From: Chloroflexota bacterium
Lineage (GTDB): Bacteria > Chloroflexota > Limnocylindria > P2-11E
Length of the DNA stretch: 9,491 bases
Direction of reading: 5' to 3'
Assembly (NCBI GenBank): GCA_013695575.1
Contig: JACDAF010000239.1
Location: forward strand, 1-9,491
Numbering within the stretch: position 1 is the first letter of the stretch; each line of letters begins with the position of its first letter. The notes below the pieces were generated by a model that was not told where the DNA came from, did not search any database, and saw only the letters and a program-made list of their open reading frames with translations. The position numbers and the translations under genes were made by a program. This document shows, one piece after another, positions 8,441 to 9,491 of the stretch.

Positions 8441-8457
8441 CCGCGGCGCTCCCGCGG
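8441..8457 (-). other. Intercistronic GC hairpin upstream of ugpB
   Basis: Two CCGCGG hexamers (8441-8446 and 8452-8457) separated by 5 nt can form a 6-bp all-GC stem in the RNA, immediately upstream of the ugpB ribosome site and inside the 45-bp ugpE-ugpB gap. No U-run follows, so it is not a classical terminator. It could stabilise or shield the 5' end of a processed ugpB transcript. In GC-rich DNA such a match may also be chance. Confidence 0.35.
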
Positions 8458-8472
8458 ATCATTGGTCCGATG

Positions 8473-9279
8473 CTAGCCCTTGACCGCCCCGGCGGTCAGG
8501 CCCCGGACGAGCTGCCGCTGGCCGAGCACCAGGAGGAGCAGCGTCGGCACGGCGACCATGACCACGCCCGACATGAGGAACCCCCAGCGGAGCGATTCCT
8601 CGAAGCGCAGCTGCGCCAGCCCGACCTGCGTCGTGCGCATGAGCGTCTGGTTCGTGATGAGCAGCGGCCAGAAGTACTGGTTCCAGGTGCTGAGGAAGGC
8701 GTACACGGCCACCGTGCCGAGCGCGGGGCGTGAGAGCGGCAGCACGACCTGCAGCAGGAGTCGGAGGCGGCTCGCGCCGTCCACGATCGCGGCATCGATG
8801 AGCGCCTGCGGCAGCTGCAGGAAGCTCTGGCGCAGCAGGAAGGTTCCGAACGCGGTCGCCATGAATGGGACGGCGAGGCCCTGGTACGAGTCGAGCCACC
8901 CGAGATCGCGCACAGTGATGTAGTTCGGGATGATCGTCGCCTCCCAGGGGATCATCAGCGTCGACAGGAATACGAGGAATGCCACCTCGCGGCCCTTGAA
9001 CCTGATGAACGTGAACGCGTACGCCGCCAGGCTCGCCGTGATGAGCTGGCCGATGACGACGAGGAGCGACACGATCGCGCTGTTGAGGAGGTACCGCCCG
9101 ATCGGAATGGTGGAGAAGACGCGCGCGTAGTTGTCGAGCTGCACCGACGCGGGAAGCACCGGCGGCGGGAAACTCGTGACCTGCGCCTCGGTCATGAAGC
9201 TGTACGACAGCGCCAGCAGCAGCGGGAACGCGACCACGAGCGACGCGGCGGCGAGCACCGCGTAAGTGAGCACTATCAC
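8473..9279 (-). CDS. ugpE: sn-Glycerol-3-phosphate ABC transporter permease UgpE
   Basis: Inner-membrane channel subunit, pairing with UgpA and energised by a UgpC-type ATPase. The 268 residues (E. coli 281) show the binding-protein-dependent permease layout: first membrane segment at about 4-27, periplasmic segment with QLDNYARVF (48-56), further hydrophobic segments at about 66-92, 99-121, 134-150, 186-210 and 236-253, and the EAA loop IDAAIVDGASRLRLLLQVVLP (161-181). In that loop the usual Glu is Asp162 and the central Phe is Leu; the Asp-Gly-Ala core (167-169) contacts the ATPase. The end is VRGLTAGAVKG, typical of this family. The start is GTG 9279: no ATG, GTG or TTG start codon is found in frame in the 93-bp gap upstream. 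GTG 9273 is an alternative. No clear ribosome site precedes it. Confidence 0.94.
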   Translation of the reverse strand: MIVLTYAVLAAASLVVAFPLLLALSYSFMTEAQVTSFPPPVLPASVQLDNYARVFSTIPIGRYLLNSAIVSLLVVIGQLITASLAAYAFTFIRFKGREVAFLVFLSTLMIPWEATIIPNYITVRDLGWLDSYQGLAVPFMATAFGTFLLRQSFLQLPQALIDAAIVDGASRLRLLLQVVLPLSRPALGTVAVYAFLSTWNQYFWPLLITNQTLMRTTQVGLAQLRFEESLRWGFLMSGVVMVAVPTLLLLVLGQRQLVRGLTAGAVKG

Positions 9280-9286
9280 GAGTACG

Positions 9287-9375
9287 CGCCCTCGCTCACC
9301 GGTACGCGTTCCGCGCGTCCAATTCGCTCGTGCGTCCGTGGCGCTGTGCGCACCTCCGCGTTCCGCCCTCGCTCA
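9287..9375 (-). repeat. 12-bp direct repeat bracketing the ugpA-ugpE gap
   Basis: The dodecamer TGAGCGAGGGCG (minus strand) occurs identically at 9364-9375 and 9287-9298, a spacing of 77 bp. The first copy is preceded by A, so it begins with ATG overlapping the ugpA stop (ATGA). The second is preceded by G, giving GTG just upstream of the ugpE start. Both lead into very short peptide frames beginning M/V-S-E-G, ending at the second copy and at the ugpE start respectively. Confidence 0.5.
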
Positions 9376-9491
9376 TTGGTAGTGCACGCGCTTCTCGACG
9401 AACGCGAATTGGATGACGGTGAGCACGAGGATGATCGCGAACAGCACGAGTGACTGCGCACTCGCGTAGCCGAATTGGAAGTTGTGGAACG
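9373..9491 (-). CDS. ugpA: sn-Glycerol-3-phosphate ABC transporter permease UgpA, C-terminal fragment
   Basis: Only the last 38 residues are in the window; the rest lies beyond 9491. Seen: FHNFQFGYASAQSLVLFAII, then LVLTVIQFAFVEKRVHYQ and a TGA stop at 9375-9373. This is the end of a MalF/UgpA-type permease: the last extracytoplasmic turn with the G-Y-A-S-A-Q motif, one final membrane helix, and the short basic tail F-x-x-V-E-(K/R)-(K/R)-V-x-Y-Q, which closely resembles the UgpA C terminus. It is the partner of UgpE in the membrane channel. A 93-bp gap separates it from the ugpE start, larger than other gaps in this operon. Confidence 0.85.
   Translation of the reverse strand, partial: FHNFQFGYASAQSLVLFAIILVLTVIQFAFVEKRVHYQ

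Noticed and set aside
7537..8733. 398-codon open frame on the plus strand opposite ugpB/ugpE
   Set aside because: Mirror of the ugpB codon pattern; no motif, and it crosses the ugpB start and ribosome site.
9276..9461. 61-codon minus-strand frame across the ugpA-ugpE junction
   Set aside because: Ser/Arg-rich out-of-frame reading of the ugpA 3' end; the real ugpA tail is in another frame and ends at 9373.

Overview
The window is GC-rich bacterial DNA. It has frequent GTG starts, a lipoprotein-type solute-binding protein and genes packed with 1-4 nt overlaps. These traits suit a high-GC monoderm-like lineage such as Actinomycetota or Chloroflexota, but no rRNA or marker gene is present, so this is inference only. 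No tRNA, rRNA, CRISPR array, insertion sequence or phage gene was seen. Apart from short intergenic gaps (under 100 bases each) the whole window is coding.

Most of it (9491 down to 1745, minus strand) reads as one transcription unit for taking up and using glycerol-3-phosphate (G3P), glycerophosphodiesters and glycerol. In transcription order it holds: the last 38 codons of the permease UgpA; the permease UgpE; the G3P-binding lipoprotein UgpB; G3P dehydrogenase GlpD; glycerol kinase GlpK; a 6-phosphofructokinase with pyrophosphate-type active-site residues; and a family GT4 glycosyltransferase. GlpD/GlpK and GlpK/PFK overlap by GTGA, and PFK/GT by TGATG, so the last four genes are probably translationally coupled. 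The ABC ATPase (UgpC) is not in the window.

To the left, a plus-strand glycerophosphodiester phosphodiesterase (1089-1706) converges on the glycosyltransferase. It is the functional counterpart of UgpQ and would release G3P from imported diesters. Divergent from it, a minus-strand sulfatase runs off the left edge. It has an intact formylglycine motif but needs two single-base frameshift corrections, near 601 and 465, to read through.

Together: UgpABE imports G3P or its diesters, the phosphodiesterase frees G3P, GlpK makes G3P from glycerol, and GlpD oxidises G3P to dihydroxyacetone phosphate. A reversible PPi-dependent PFK, placed in the same coupled block, could carry triose carbon through fructose-1,6-bisphosphate to hexose phosphate, and possibly on to the sugar donor of the glycosyltransferase. 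The transport and glp parts are familiar. The PFK and GT4 tail is the less ordinary part.
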